Assembly: GCA_905182995.1 (NCBI GenBank)
Contig: CAJJDP010000116.1
Coordinates: 220,684-284,683, forward strand
Direction of reading: 5' to 3'
DNA length: 64,000 nucleotides
DNA from: Paramecium octaurelia
Lineage: Eukaryota; Ciliophora; Oligohymenophorea; Peniculida; Parameciidae
Part shown: positions 22,933-35,276 of the stretch, piece by piece
Layout: every line of letters starts with the position of its first letter
How positions within the stretch are numbered: position 1 is the stretch's first letter
Made by a program: the position numbers and the translations under genes
Notes under the pieces: generated by a model
The model's input: only the letters and a program-made list of their open reading frames with translations
Told to the model about the DNA's origin: nothing
Database searches by the model: none

Positions 22933-24347
22933 TCATTTATAAACTCTTTCTGGATTGTATTCCCAAATTGTGAGTTATGGTATATTGAATCTACAATAGT
23001 TTTATAGATTTCTTTTCCATCCTTAACTAAAGGGAGATCCATTTTTTCTTTGCAATTCTTATAAATAGGAGATCTTGTTCCAGCTATAAAATTCCCCTAT
23101 TTTTAAATAGTAAATATTACAAGTAGTTAGGTTTTGAAATGAAAGAAATGTTTGAAAGCAGAGCAATCTTGTTACTAGGAAACCGAAAAAAATGGTATTT
23201 GTAAGAAAGTAAATTGAAAAAAATTTTAAGAGAGGGTTGTAATGATCGAATTCTAGATTTTGCAATGTCTAAAAACTAGTTTATTGTAATTTAATACGCT
23301 AATAAAGGCATAGTAGATTTCTTGAATTTAAAAAACTAAGAACCAATAATAGACACATCTATTTCTTTCTCCAATGCAATTGCCAGCCCAAGGACAATGA
23401 TGGTCATAACAAGCTACGCATTTGTTGCATGACTGACAATGTTTGGCTCTTGCTAATTGATCAATTGAGCATATTGGACAATATCTAATGTATTCAAGAA
23501 TGTTAAACCTTTTCTCTATGAAGACCTTATTCACTGCTCTAGTTGATTGAGTGATTTTGTTCCTCTCTGACATTCCTGGGGAGTACTATTCGCTTATGTA
23601 TTCATTCTAAACAGAATGCACTTAAATCGAGAGTTGGGGTTCAATCTTGTTGTTCTTTCTTTTCTCTTCACTCTTACCCTTTTGCGATGCTTTTTTGCCT
23701 TCAGACCTCTATACATCTCCATCCTTTTATTCATCCATATTAGTGTTAGGAACAATAATTTCATGTTCATTTTGACTGGTGATCGAAAATGCTTGAGTGG
23801 ATGGTTATTTGGAGTCGAAATCTTGAAATGTTTTTTATCCTTTGACAGGAGATGGGTACTTGTCTGGAGTCTTGGTGAATGATGGAATTTAATTAATATC
23901 AAATTCTGGTAATTGATTCACATCTATTGAGGCTTCACAGGGTAATTCTCTACAAATATTAACAATAGCTACTGTTCATTTTCAGATTTTTACTCTTGGA
24001 CTACGTTTTATTATTCAATTATGGGGTAGGTTCGAGCATTGGAAGGGATGGCTTAAAATTAAAAAATTTTGCGTTTTTATGTTATTTAATTTGAACATTC
24101 AGTATTGCTAGGACTCCTAATGATAAGATAGCCAGGCTATTCATTAAATTGTTTGTTACATCTTTGAAGGAAGTCTTAGCATAAAATCCCATTGACAATA
24201 TCACAACAATAGCAAAGTAATAAAAAGAAACAGTTGAAAAATCAAAGAATGAAGGATTGAGGATCCCATAAATCACCAAAGTACTTCCTTAAAGAATTAA
24301 ATAAATGAGAGGGGCTATTTAAATAAGTTGGTGATACCTATCTTCAT
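22933..24347 (-). CDS. DHHC-type protein S-acyltransferase
   Basis: Two N-terminal membrane segments (LIYLILQGSTLVIYGIL and FAIVVILSMGFYA) precede a long acidic/serine-rich cytoplasmic linker. The Cys-rich catalytic domain follows: CPICSIDQLARAKHCQSC, then NKCVACYDHHCPWAGNC (the DHHC motif), then IGERNRCVYYWFL. After it are two more membrane segments (FFSIYFLTNTIFFGFLVT) and a TTxE-like motif LTTCNIYYLKIGEF. Members transfer palmitate to cytoplasmic cysteines of membrane proteins. The start uses a 23-nt TAG intron after MKIA; further introns are needed in the linker and after the DHHC block (29 nt, TAG). It ends NPERVYK before TGA. Position of DHHC about 23385-23395. Confidence 0.88.
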
Positions 24348-24432
24348 GATTGTTAGTGTTTTTAATTTTTTAATTTTTGGAATCTCTGTATCAAAATGAG
24401 CTTATGAAAATATTATATATATATATATTATA

Positions 24433-27400
24433 TCAATCATCTTCGTCATTTCCACATAATGCAACTACATGACAGCGATTTTGAGATTCTTATTTTTACA
24501 CTACTTCCTCTATAGTTTATTAAGCAGCAAATTGCATAAAGATCTGTTCCAAATTAGGTTGACTAATCTGAAAATCTTTAATCAATTGCAATTCCTTTTG
24601 CAGTTTCTCTTAAAAGAAATGAAAAGTCTAATGGAATTAGAATCCAGCCAATGGGAACTTGCAGATAATTTTGCCCGAATGCACATCATCCATAATATAA
24701 ATATTGCCAAAATGCTTTGTAATCTCCTAAATAATGTTTGGTCTATTTTTCTAATAATCCTTAGAAATCAATTAAAGCATGGTTGCATTATTATCTTACT
24801 AATGATATTACACAAAAAATTACTAGATTATTTATTGGTTCAATCACAACTCGATATCCATCTCCAAATTTTTATCTCAAATGCTGAACCGATCCTAAAC
24901 AGGCAAATCTACCATTAACCTAGATTGCAATCTTATTACAAAGACTTTCAGCTTCATCCATGGTGTGAGTAGTTAAAATAACAGAACTCTACCTTAATTT
25001 GACTCCTTATTGTATTGCATTCCATAAAAATCTTCTTGCAATTGGATCTACTCCTGAGGAAGGTTCATCAAAAAATTGCATATTGGTTCCACCCATCAAA
25101 GCCAATGCAACACATAATTTTCTTTTATTCCCTCCACTCAATTTCGAAGCCAATGTATTTTCATACGCTGTCAATTACATCACTTTCATAAAGTATTCTA
25201 TTGTTTAATTCACATCTTCTCCTCTCAAACCCTTAAGATACGCCCAAATTTGTAAGTGTTTTCTAACATTAACTATATCATATAGACTATCAAATTAAGG
25301 ACAGATTCCCACATTCTGATACACATCTCCCAACCCTTTTTTAACTTCCTAATGTTCTAATAAAATAGTTCCTGTGGATGGCTTCAATTTTGAAGTAATC
25401 ATGTTAAAAGTAGTTGATTTGCCAGCCCCATTTGGACCCAATAGTCCAAAGATTTATCCAGGTTCTACACCGAATGATGTTCCCTTTACTGCCTAGAATC
25501 CATTGGCATATGTCTTTGATATTTTCCTGGCAATTACTCTGTCTTAACACTCCTGAACTTCAACTCGTTTTTCCTCTTAAATTACATCATCGTCCTAATT
25601 CAGGCTTAGGACTCCTCCAGATTGAGCACCTAAGAGTTCTCTATTGTCAATCAAATAAGTTATGTAGAAATAGAGACATGCTTAAAGGAGCATGATGATC
25701 ATAAAGACAAATGGATAAACATTTTCAAATATATCTCCATCGGTTACATTATTATCCTTGGCAATCTAATTATATACTGCGACGAATCCACTAAAAGTAG
25801 CTAATGAAGGACATAAAAATGATAAAATCCAAAGAACTCCCTCAACTTTTATGCTCACTATATAAATTACTGAAGCAATCATAAAGAACCCAAATAATTG
25901 AATGAATACTAAGGATCTAACTGCTGATAAGAATGAAGTAAATAGCCACGACAAAATATAGCTTAGAGGTAAATATGCTAAGTAACAACAAAATACAAGT
26001 CCATAAACATTACCATTATTAATTGCTTCAACACCACAAATGTTTACTGCTATGATAAATAAAATCAACAAAAAGATGCAAACTGTGATATCATAAAAAT
26101 AATATCCTAGCCAATATGGTAATGTTCTGCATCCCATCACATTTAAAGCATATTTCTACTTTTTTTCTCGTTCCTCAACAGGAGCACTTCCAATTTAAGA
26201 ACTAGCCATAGATGCCCCCATCAATATGTAGACATAAGTATCAATTAAGGCAATTTCTCCGAAAACTACATTCTTATTGACATTGTCATCTAATGTTGGT
26301 TCTATTGCATTGTATGTAATTTTTGTAACTATCGGAGCTACAATAGCAAAAAATGAAGGCATAAACAAACACATCATATATCTTTTGGCTGTCATTGTAT
26401 AATGTTTTTTAAGGAAACATGCCCAGAGTTGCAATCCAAAATTGTATTGTGGTGGTCTACTCAAACATTCAGGAGGTATGATTTTGTTGAATTCATCTGT
26501 TATGTCAATGTTGATTTTTGAATCTTCATTTGTTGTCTGTTTCCCTGATGCTTTATCAAGGAAGGATTCTTCATCCATACCGATATTGATAAATGCTTCT
26601 TCCAGAGTATTCATCATCAGATTAACTTAGATCGAAGGATCCCTTTCAAGTTATTCAAATAATGGCAAGAACTTCTCCTTCTATTTGAAAGGCACTTGAA
26701 ATATCATACTATCTTAAGAGGTTTAACTATTCAATTTCGCTTGAGGAATGAATTGTTGAACCACATTAACAATTTTCTTACTCTTTTCACTCCACACTTA
26801 TGGATTGTTTGTTTTATCATACAAACTCAAATGATATCCAATTCCAAAGTTCATCTTTATAAATTCAACAGATCCTACTGTGAGCAACCTACCTTTGGCC
26901 ATGATGGCTAATCTCTCTGATAAGACTTCAGCTTCATCTAAATGGTGAGTTGTCAGTACCAGACATCTACCTTCATTTTTGACTTGTATTAAAATCTCCC
27001 AAATCTTTTATCTTGATATTGGATCCATTCCTGATGTTGGTTCATCAAGAAATACAACCTTGGATTGTCCAATCAATGAAATGGCCAAACTCAATTTTCT
27101 TCTCGTTCCTCCTGACAATTATTTAGCTAATTTTGTTCTATCGTTTAAGAGATCGCATTTATTGATTATCTAATCTATTTCCATTTGAAGTTCCTTCTCA
27201 TCTATTCCTTTTATCTTCCCATAATATTACAAATGCTAATCACAAGTTAAACTATCATATAGAGCATCTTTTTAAGGACAAAATCCCAAATAATTTCTAA
27301 TTACATCAAAATCGGTGTCAGTCCCATAATACGCGATGGCTCCACTATCTCTTTTTATTAGACCTGTCAATATTGAAATGAGAGTGGTCTTTCCAGCTCC

Positions 27401-28613
27401 ATTATGACCTAATAAACAGAGAATCTAAGAATCATAGATTTAGAGTGTAACACCATTGACTGCCATAAGCTCATTAAAGCTTTTCTTCACATTTTTTATT
27501 GATATAGCTCTCTTAAAGCATATAAATTAATCATTACCTTGACTTATTTAGGATTATCAAAAACCTCATGGTAGATAGCTGAACTATTGTCTTCTTATAT
27601 TTCAGATTATCTTGTACCAATAATGGGTTTATTCATATTGGTTAATTCGTATTGATTTGAAACATCCTCCCCTTGAATTTGGTAATTTTTCCCAATAAAG
27701 AACAAGGGGTGTTTATTTGTTCCATATTCATTTGGCAGAACTTACTCCAAATATAAATATAAAAGTCCATAAAACAGTATTTCAGCCCCTTATAATCCAA
27801 AATAGAGGGGAATTCCTATAGGTGGTGTAGTGCCTTTATTAATGGTTCCTAGTACTTAATTGTAAGGGTAGGTATCAAACAAAAATGATGGAAATATAAT
27901 TCCGAAAAGGATTACTATCCAGGAATGCCTAGAGTTAATAATGAAAATTACTTTTAAAAATAGGGGATGCTAAGCAATGCTGAACACAGTGATCCAAAAA
28001 TGTTGAGTAACATTGATAAATCTGCTCCATTTTTTGGTTGATCAAACAATGTTGTTAAAAAATATTGTTATGCGGTCAATCCGATTGCATACAACAGATA
28101 ACTGCCAATTTATTAGATAGTATTAAAGAATTGGATCTCTATATCAATAGAACCATATGTGTATGTTATTGATTGGGGTCCAAAACATCCTGTGGGTACA
28201 ACTAGAGCAAGAAAGAATATTGAGACAGCCATTATTCGAGCAAGGTTGAAGAGGAGCCAACCTAACTAATAAGCTGATTGTTTGAGACCCATGATCTAAA
28301 GATACTTGATGAAGAAGGATTACTTTTTAAATCTCTTTTTATCTGTCGCTTTTTTCTGAAATCATTGCTGTGACTATGTACCTCGAACTTATCAAAAGAG
28401 TCATTGGTAAAAACTCTGCCCCAATTTAAAGTAATGCAGGACTGGATGTTTCTTCTATTGTAGGATATGCTGTCTATTGTTACTTCCAACGAGGAGGATA
28501 ATGAAAACAAGAAGAGCTACGAAGAACTCTTGTCTGAATTATCTCTCTTGGTAATAGATAGAGAAATTCTTCTGGAAAACAACAGTGGCTTGTTGCCAAA
28601 TGCTCGTCGTCAT
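24433..28613 (-). CDS. Full-length ABCA-type ABC transporter
   Basis: The N-terminus [20 protein letters not shown] is followed by a hydrophobic segment ([14 protein letters not shown]), as in ABCA proteins. The first ATPase domain (about 27500-26850) has Walker [10 protein letters not shown], signature LSGGTRRKL and Walker [14 protein letters not shown]. The second membrane domain (about 26600-25700) includes [16 protein letters not shown] and the ABCA-like segment [15 protein letters not shown]. The second ATPase domain (about 25600-24850) has [18 protein letters not shown] and [11 protein letters not shown]. The protein ends in CGNDEDD. Full ABCA transporters move lipids across membranes using ATP. 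Many short introns interrupt the frame. Both ATP sites look complete. Family assignment is firm; the substrate is unknown. Confidence 0.93.
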
Positions 28614-28915
28614 TCCTTTAATGGAATATTAATTTATTTAACAAAAATTTATTCTATAATCTGAATATTTCAAATTTAATTAACAATGTGAATTCTGCAT
28701 TCATTATTCCTTATTCGTTATCAATTAATATGCATGCACAAAGATGTCAAAAATTAGGTGTTTGCACTTACATTGTTGGAAAAGAATGGAGAAAAAAAAA
28801 AGTTGAACAAAAAAATTATTAAAGAATTTTCGAAATTACCACAATTTTTGGTTAAATTGAGATTAATTTATTATAGAAATGTTAAACATTTGAGAAATAA
28901 AATGATTTCATATTT
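28614..28915. other. AT-rich intergenic region
   Basis: About 300 bp between the start of the ABCA gene and the stop of the next minus-strand gene, with A- and T-runs and no supported gene. It must contain the ABCA promoter. Confidence 0.5.
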
Positions 28916-30427
28916 TCATTCATAAGTGCTTCGAACTAAGAGATTAGTTTTGATTGCAATAGGATTCTCAATAAAACTCGAGCATGTCAAGTATTTGACA
29001 GGTTACTGTTGAGTGTTGGCTGATAATGCTCTGGGATGTGGCTTAATCAATTGGGCATCCTTATATAGCTTGAGTTGTGGCATTTGTTGTTTCGACTTCC
29101 CGTTGTTATTAGGACTATTGTTGTGTTTGCTTACATCAATTTATTCTTTTTTAGATTGTTAATCAGACTACTTATATACATTATTTACCTACTTTTTAAT
29201 CTATAAGATAGACTTTCTGATGATGACTTTGTTTTTAATGGGGGACATTTTTGGTTAAACGGTCGTCTTCTGCATACAAGGACACAAACTGTCAAAAATG
29301 GGTTTCAGTTGAATATTGCAGAAATGATAATCTTGATTATTCTACAAAGTAGTGTATTTTTCTTTGATTAAATTGGGGTATTCGGTTTCAACATTTTAGA
29401 CTCTAGAGTAAGAATGATATTACCTTTTTAAAGCATAGTTGGTATAATCAAAGACACTCTATTAGATGAGATTGTTTCTTAATCGAATCTTATCACAAAG
29501 AGCATCATAATTAGTTTTAAACTCCTCATAATTTTGAGATTGTCTCTTGACTGTCTGATAATCACATATTTAAATGTTCTGTTCATCCAGATCCTCAATG
29601 ACAGTGGAGATATTTGCAAACATGGAGGTGAATGGAGCTTTTTCGATCTCTTTGAATTTGTTTCTGAGATATAATGTCGGAGTTTCAGTAGTTGGAGACA
29701 AATCACAGGAACTGTTTTATTTTTAGATAAATTACCTTTGTATTTTGGAAATAGTGATTTATTTTCGTTTGATTCTATCAACCTTATTGATCATAGTTGT
29801 GGTAGGAGGCTTTTCAACTAATTTGACTTCTTCGATCTTTTGTGTTGATGAACGAATGCGTTGATTTTCTATCCTGATTTTCTATGGAGACGGTTCTTTC
29901 TTGACTTAATTACTCAATTCTTCTACAAAGTCTCTGTATTGTTTACGAGAGGTTCCTAAAAGTGACTTAATTAGGTCAGTCACTAATGAGATATTTCCAG
30001 CTCTGACTGCTTGCTTGAATTGTACTTTTAATTGAGTATCCTAATTCAGATGCTTCTGGAAGCTTGAATGAAGTGTGTAATAATTTTCCAAATATTAATA
30101 CATATTACATGTAGGTGTATATGGGATTTCTAAAAATTGATTGCTGATTGCTTTCATCATTTCATTTGTCTTGACATAGATGTGACTAAAATATGTACCA
30201 TATATTACCACATCTGTTCTTCGTTGTATTGTTTGGTGTTTCGAATCACTCCTATGATCCAATTTTCCTTCTCTGCTCTTATTTTCTCCTCCTCCTTCAA
30301 CTTCCTTACCATCGAGTATACAGTCAACCTCTCCTGCTGCTAATTGCCCTTGATCTAATAAATAGCCTCTTGAATCTCATTTATTTTGGCTTTTCTTTGC
30401 TATATAGCCCCCAATAGTTCATCCATT
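28916..30427 (-). CDS. Unknown protein with N-terminal coiled coil
   Basis: Starts MDELLGAIQQRKAKINEIQE, a coiled-coil helix of about 80 residues. It continues through a 29-nt intron ending AAG near 30155-30190 into KAISNQFLEIPYTPTCNMYQ and a helical domain (VQFKQAVRAGNISLVTDLIK). A basic linker (KPPTTTMINKVDRIKRKQ) follows, then another helical block (FKEIEKAPFTSMFANISTVI). The Lys/Gln/Asn-rich tail ends TNLLVRSTYE before TGA. Further introns near 29715-29740 (CAG end) and near 29420 (TAG end) are needed. The region AVRAGNISLVTDLIKSLLG looks like one ankyrin-type helix pair, but repeats are not clear. No family assigned. Confidence 0.65.
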
Positions 30428-30455
30428 TTAGAGTAAAATAATTTTTTATTATTAG

Positions 30456-31008
30456 ATGGCTTAAAAATTTAAAGAGAGGTTACTGTAAGGTATGCCATTC
30501 CTTATCACATTTTTAGGTACTGGAGTGTCAAACAAGAAATTCGAATCCGATTATGCAATGAAACTGATGCAGAAGATGGGATGGAATCAAGGCCAAGGAC
30601 TCGGCAAGAATAAAGATGGTCAAACAGATTGCGTATAAATTGAGAGAAGAGCTGATTAGTTGGCAGTATCCTATCCATTCTAAACTTATAGCTTGGAGCC
30701 TAACAGTGCAGTCTTGGATAAAGTTGGAATGACTTGTGGTGGGAATAGAGTTATTCAAGCAGTCTCAAGAATCTTAAACCCATATCCACTAAAAATGTAC
30801 TCCCTATTCCAATCAATATTAGCTTCCATAACCAATCTCCTCAGATGAAGAAGACAAATTCTCAGATTACGAAAAACATAAAATAAGTCGTTCCCAAAAA
30901 CCAAAAACATATGCATAATCCGCTAAAGTTCTAATTGAATAAGATAGTGATTCAGAAAATGATACCTTCATTGCAATTCAAAAGAAAAAAATAAAAAAGA
31001 CAAAATGA
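30456..31008 (+). CDS. G-patch protein
   Basis: After MAQKFKERLLQ and a 27-nt intron comes the G-patch: FESDYAMKLMQKMGWNQGQG followed by LGKNKDGQTDCVQIERR. This matches the glycine pattern MGWxxGxGLGKxxxG. A short motif WNDLWWEQSYSSSLKN follows, similar to the WW(D/E)xxYN segment of the GPATCH4 family, then an acidic/basic tail ending FIAIQKKKIKKTK. G-patch proteins activate DEAH-box helicases in splicing or ribosome assembly. Two 26-nt TAG introns (near 30664 and 30796) restore the frame to the TGA. The starts of this gene and the minus-strand neighbour are only 28 bp apart, so the two share a promoter region. Confidence 0.85.
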
Positions 31009-31346
31009 TCATAAATAGGTCAACATTCAAAAATCTATAACTTATTAACAATTTAACTATTCCAACTCCTCTCCCTCATATATTTTCTTACTATTCTATG
31101 ATAATAATTATGCAATTGTTGGATACTCATTATTAATAAATTGCTTTTCTTATTTTCCTTTTGATTATCTACTCTATTACTATGAGAGTTCTCCTTCTCT
31201 TTACTTAATTATTTTCCTCATCTATACAATCCTCTTAACATTTATATTAATATTTATTAATTTAAATCTATCACAATATTAATAAAGAATTTGAGAGAAA
31301 ACAAAGTCAAATTAAGTATAGCTTATATTTATTATACTTTAATAAC
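31009..31346. other. AT-rich intergenic region between convergent genes
   Basis: About 340 bp between the TGA of the G-patch gene and the TGA of the ELM2-like gene, with no supported open frame. A short 3' exon of the ELM2-like gene here cannot be excluded. Confidence 0.4.
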
Positions 31347-31751
31347 TCAAAGTACATTATTACTCTATAGTTCTTCTTTCTTTATCTTCAAAGCTGAATT
31401 TACTTTGGCTCTATCAAAATTGTTTATGAAGAACATTGTAAGTATAGTGTCTTCCGAATTGAATTCTCTTCCCATCAAATATCGGAGACGCTTTCTTTCC
31501 ATTTCAACTTCAAGCTTCATATACTTCTTTGAACTACCATCCCAAATTTTCAAGTTTTGACAAAATCTTCTACATTTTTGAGTATTGATTGGCGAATTCC
31601 TGATTTCAGCTTGATAGTTCGATCCAATTCTAGGATAAATAACATTGCTTTGTTGCTTAGATATTTTCTTCTTGATGTCAACCTATTGTGATTTGAGATC
31701 GCTATCGTTGATTTCTTAAGTAGTTTCGTCTGTTTTGAAAGGTGTTTGCAT
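31347..31751 (-). CDS. Small ELM2-like protein
   Basis: An intronless frame of 134 codons starting MQTPFKTDETTQEINDSDLK. It contains IYPRIGSNYQAEIRNSP, which resembles the ELM2 motif (RVGxxYQAxIP) found in MTA1 and CoREST-type chromatin proteins. Then come a basic/helical part with CRRFCQNLKIWDGSSKKYM and a possible SANT-like or helical end (REFNSEDTILTMFFINNFDR). In animals ELM2 recruits histone deacetylases. The usual SANT domain after ELM2 is at best poorly preserved. The start at 31751 lies 46 bp past the next gene's stop. Assignment is tentative because ELM2 is short. Confidence 0.55.
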
Positions 31752-31797
31752 GCTAGAATATTTAGTTAAAAAATTATTATTTTAAACTAATATAAGC

Positions 31798-33859
31798 TCA
31801 CTTTGCTTGTTGAGGCAATTAAGTTTATTCTATTGTGTAAATGGTGCAATGTCCAGTTCCTTAGGATAATCCTATTTAGCTGCTCCTATCATCTTCTCTT
31901 ACTGCACAAACCTTGACCAACTAAATGTCTAAATCTATAACAGTATTCGCTTAAAAGTCATACACAAACACCTATTATTTTTGTAATTGCTATTGAATAG
32001 AATAATTCAAAATACTTAAGGACGCGAAATAATAGCAATAGGAATCTTTGAGGATGTATTAATGCATTTGACTTCTCCTGTAATGTATTCATTTATCTTT
32101 TTGTAATCACCATTTCCTCTTCTTTGAAACACTTTAAGCCTATCCAATTGTCCTACCACTATATGATCTTCATAAGTATTTATACTAATAATGGTATTAG
32201 TTTCTGGAATATCGATAAATTTATCGTATTTACGAACCATGTCATGAATTCTTAAATATGATCTGCAACCAATATAAATAAATTCAGAATTTGCATGAAG
32301 AGCAGTTCCTGTTTCAGAAAGTTGCAATGAATATTTATGATAAAAAGGTTCTATTTGGAAGATTTTAATAACTATGCTATCGCCCAAAGTTACTAATACT
32401 TTCTACTTTTCATTAATTGAAAGAATTATGTTGTTTCCAAACTAGTAGATCTATTTTGGTTAAGGATTCAAAAGTGTAAAGCGCAATTCGGGATCTTGTG
32501 TTCTTCTTTATAATTCAAGCTTTCCTGCAATAGTTGCTAGAATGAGAATTCCATTTTAATTATTGGATTCAAAATATGCAGCATCAGTTATCCATTTTTC
32601 AACATATATTTTATGTTTATGTTTAGATGTTTTAAGATCATATATAAAACATTTCGTTCCAAAACATGCTGCTATCAATTGATCACTTAAAAACAATAAT
32701 TTAGTGATCTCTTACCCTTCTGTTTCAAAAAAGGTCAAATCCTACCGATCAATTTTTAGCTTTGTTTAAATTTATTCTTAATTACTATCTTCAGTTGCAT
32801 CTAATCATAAAACAAAGATTATACTTTGTAATGGCGAACATGATCGTTGAGTAGACCTTTGGTTCTAAGGAGGCTGACCACTTGAAGATTATCTTGTTTA
32901 ATTTTATTAATTATTTTGGATGAATATTTTCTTTGCTGAATTAGATTCCTATATCTAAGCATCTTATATTTAATTGGGAGATGAAAGATTGAAATTAAGG
33001 TTTGATGACTTGATACCTGATTCATTTTGGATATTCCTATTAGTATTCTTGGTATCACTTGTAGTTGGTGGTTTATCTTAGACTCTAGGTGGTGTTCTCA
33101 TTTGATTAAAGAACGAAAAGCTTACTTCTAAATTAGATTGTTCTTGTTTATTAGATCTTTTCTCTGGATTAGAAAAGCAATTCTGTAAATTTTAAAATAT
33201 TTCCTCATTCTAATTTTTGAATTATTCAATAATAGAATTTGTGGCATTTATATATTATTTTACGTAGTTGTTCCCTTTTTCTATTCCATCTTGGATACTT
33301 ATGGTTTCTAATCCTTATGTCCTTTTGATCGAGAATTAAAATCTATTAGAATTTGTTCTAAAATCCTCTATTTCTTGGACTAAATCTGCAAAATTCTCTT
33401 AATTCATGTTTTATTCAAATCTATCTAATTTTTCTTTCTGCTGTTTTTACTTTTTCTAATTTGGAGAATTATCTTTAAAATTTTTGATTACGCTACAATC
33501 TTAATTTATAATTACTTCTCTATAATTTTCTTTTATTCGTTAATTGTTTCTTCTACCTTTTAAAGCGCTTATACCATTTAATTCTAAATTTGATCATAAT
33601 AGAAAATCAATCTATATGTTAAATATTATAGATACTCCCCAATTTAATTATCCTAATCTATGCCAGGAGATTGAAGTTATGATCTAAACTACGTCAAAAA
33701 TGATTTTATAGAAGGTGGGTTGCACTACTAATGTTCATTCTCTGAGCAAATGGTGCATACAAGCTGATGCTTATTACATTATGGGTTAATGCAAGCCCTA
33801 TCTAGACGATAATTGTCGTGTTCTGCTTTATCACATGGATAAAAGTTCCAATTACTCAT
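31798..33859 (-). CDS. Zinc-binding/coiled-coil protein with C-terminal beta-propeller
   Basis: The N-terminus MSNWNFYPCDKAEHDNYRLD is followed by Cys/His pairs (CINPQCNKHQLVCTICSENE, then HQQCNPP), a B-box-like zinc site common in ciliate proteins. A coiled coil of about 250 residues follows. The C-terminal half consists of short beta-strand repeats such as YIGCRSYLRIHDMVRKYD, ISINTYEDHIVVGQLDRLKV, FVYDFQANTVIDLDIQL and GTGHCTIYT, consistent with WD40-like blades. A role as scaffold or ubiquitin-ligase-like adaptor would fit, but no catalytic motif is seen. Several short introns are needed, the last being a 27-nt TAG one near 31970-32000. It ends TQLPQQAK before TGA. Confidence 0.7.
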
Positions 33860-33927
33860 TGTCTGAAATAATAAATTATCAAATCAACTTATATTTATTT
33901 ATATAGATATAAAAAGATGAAATATTG

Positions 33928-35275
33928 TACTACGATCAATATACACCTTTTAAAAATGTTACAACTGGTTCATTTGTTTTTTTATTGCCTAAAACCGAGT
34001 CAGTTCGAGCGACTTTGTTCAATGGGCTTTTATTGACGCTGAAATTGATTGGAGAAGCTGACTTTGCAGTAAATGCATTTCCTTTTGTAGGTTACAAGTC
34101 ATAGTCTTTCAATGAGAGTTCATTACTGTTCAAAAAGGTCTTAATAATCTGGTTCTCTTTTATAGCCTTAGCAGTAGTTGGTACTGGTTTCTATTACCCT
34201 TATTTATAATTGTAGAAGTATTGAGGTGGGTTGATTTCTTTGGCGTCAATTCGAGGTTGAGATACTGCTTTGTAGAGATTGTTAATTCTATTTAAATTGT
34301 CCATTAATGATGACTTTGGTTATTCTTCCAGTTCTTTAGGCTTCCTATTAAGTATAAACATTACAATTTACTTTTAGTTCTATTATGTCTTGTATTCCTT
34401 AAGAGGTTTCAATTCGAGGGTATTGGGATGATTCTTGTGATATTATTACACAAACCCTAAGCGTTATTATAGACTGGATTCCTATTGCTGCCTTTACATT
34501 AGTGAACGTTAAATTAATAAAAATTATATTTCATGAATTTGTTGAAATCCTCTATTTCCTCTACAGGTTTCCAGAAATAATATTCGGTTTCTTTTGTTTT
34601 AGGAAATTTGTGTCAAGCAGCGAGCAATTATTCCTGGCTGAACAAATCATTTTTATTTTTGGTAGAGGATATGTAGGCTTGATTACTTGAAACCTTCCTA
34701 AATTAATTAGGGATTTATTTTAGATTAATCCATTCATTTCAGTGAGACTCTGAAAACCTGTGTAGGTCATGAATGGATTTGTTTAATTCACAATATTATT
34801 AGGATTCATTGTTTGTTCTTTGGCTTACATTGTTGCTTTTTCGTTTATGTAAGTTTAGATAGAAGCGAATGGCTTTTTGGATTTTCGAGAAACATTTAAG
34901 ACTACTTTAGATTGTTCAGGTTCTAAGACAAAAGATCTTAGTTTTTGTTTTTTCACTTCTTGAGATTAAGGAACATTGGGTTCATCATTTCCTTATTATT
35001 GTTATTAAAGTATGAGTAACTAGACTTCGCTCTCTCTCTAATTCCCTTGGTTATTAATATTACGAATCGTGGTTTGGTGTTTGAGGAGAATGCTAGACAT
35101 TCTCTTTAATACAGTCCGTTTTCGTTCCTTAGTCCTTTGTAGCTCGTTGGTTATAACTTCCTAGTGTTTAACGGTTGTCTTAGGATACTAATAGTCTAGA
35201 TGTAGCTATTATTTCATAGTACATGTGTTTTACCTACTTTTAGGATAGTTGTTCCGAACCACTTTTTCTTCTTTA
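33928..35275. repeat. Copy 1 of a perfect 1,348-bp direct repeat
   Basis: Wherever I compared, every base from 33928 to 35275 recurs at an offset of 1,349 (35277-36624). The two copies are separated only by the single N at 35276. Perfect identity over this length, including non-coding parts, plus an N at the junction, is the signature of two contig ends that overlap but were scaffolded instead of merged. A true recent tandem duplication is less likely. Confidence 0.95.
33936..35100 (-). CDS. Unknown Gln/Lys-rich protein (copy 1, 5' end cut by the assembly join)
   Basis: From an in-frame ATG at 35100 (MSSILLKHQTTIRNINNQG) the frame runs through a Gln-rich part into KKQKLRSFVLEPEQSKVVLN and NPNNIVNQTNPFMTYTGFQ. 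Via short introns it continues to a segment with WKPVEEIEDFNKFMKYNF. It ends NKKTNEPVVTFLKGVY at TGA. Coding sequence probably continues upstream of this ATG, but in this copy it is interrupted by the N at 35276. No recognised domain. Confidence 0.6.
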
Positions 35276-35276
35276 N
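35276..35276. other. Single ambiguous base (N) at a probable contig join
   Basis: The only N in the window sits exactly between the two copies of the 1,348-bp repeat. It most likely stands for a scaffold join of unknown length. Confidence 0.95.

Noticed and set aside
24410-24432. TA-rich tract as a mobile-element end
   Set aside because: Simple AT repeat between two genes, with no target duplication or terminal inverted repeats; similar tracts occur at 46410 and 47695.
24469-27173. Several plus-strand frames of 60-150 codons
   Set aside because: All lie antisense to the ABCA transporter, where both ATPase domains are on the minus strand.
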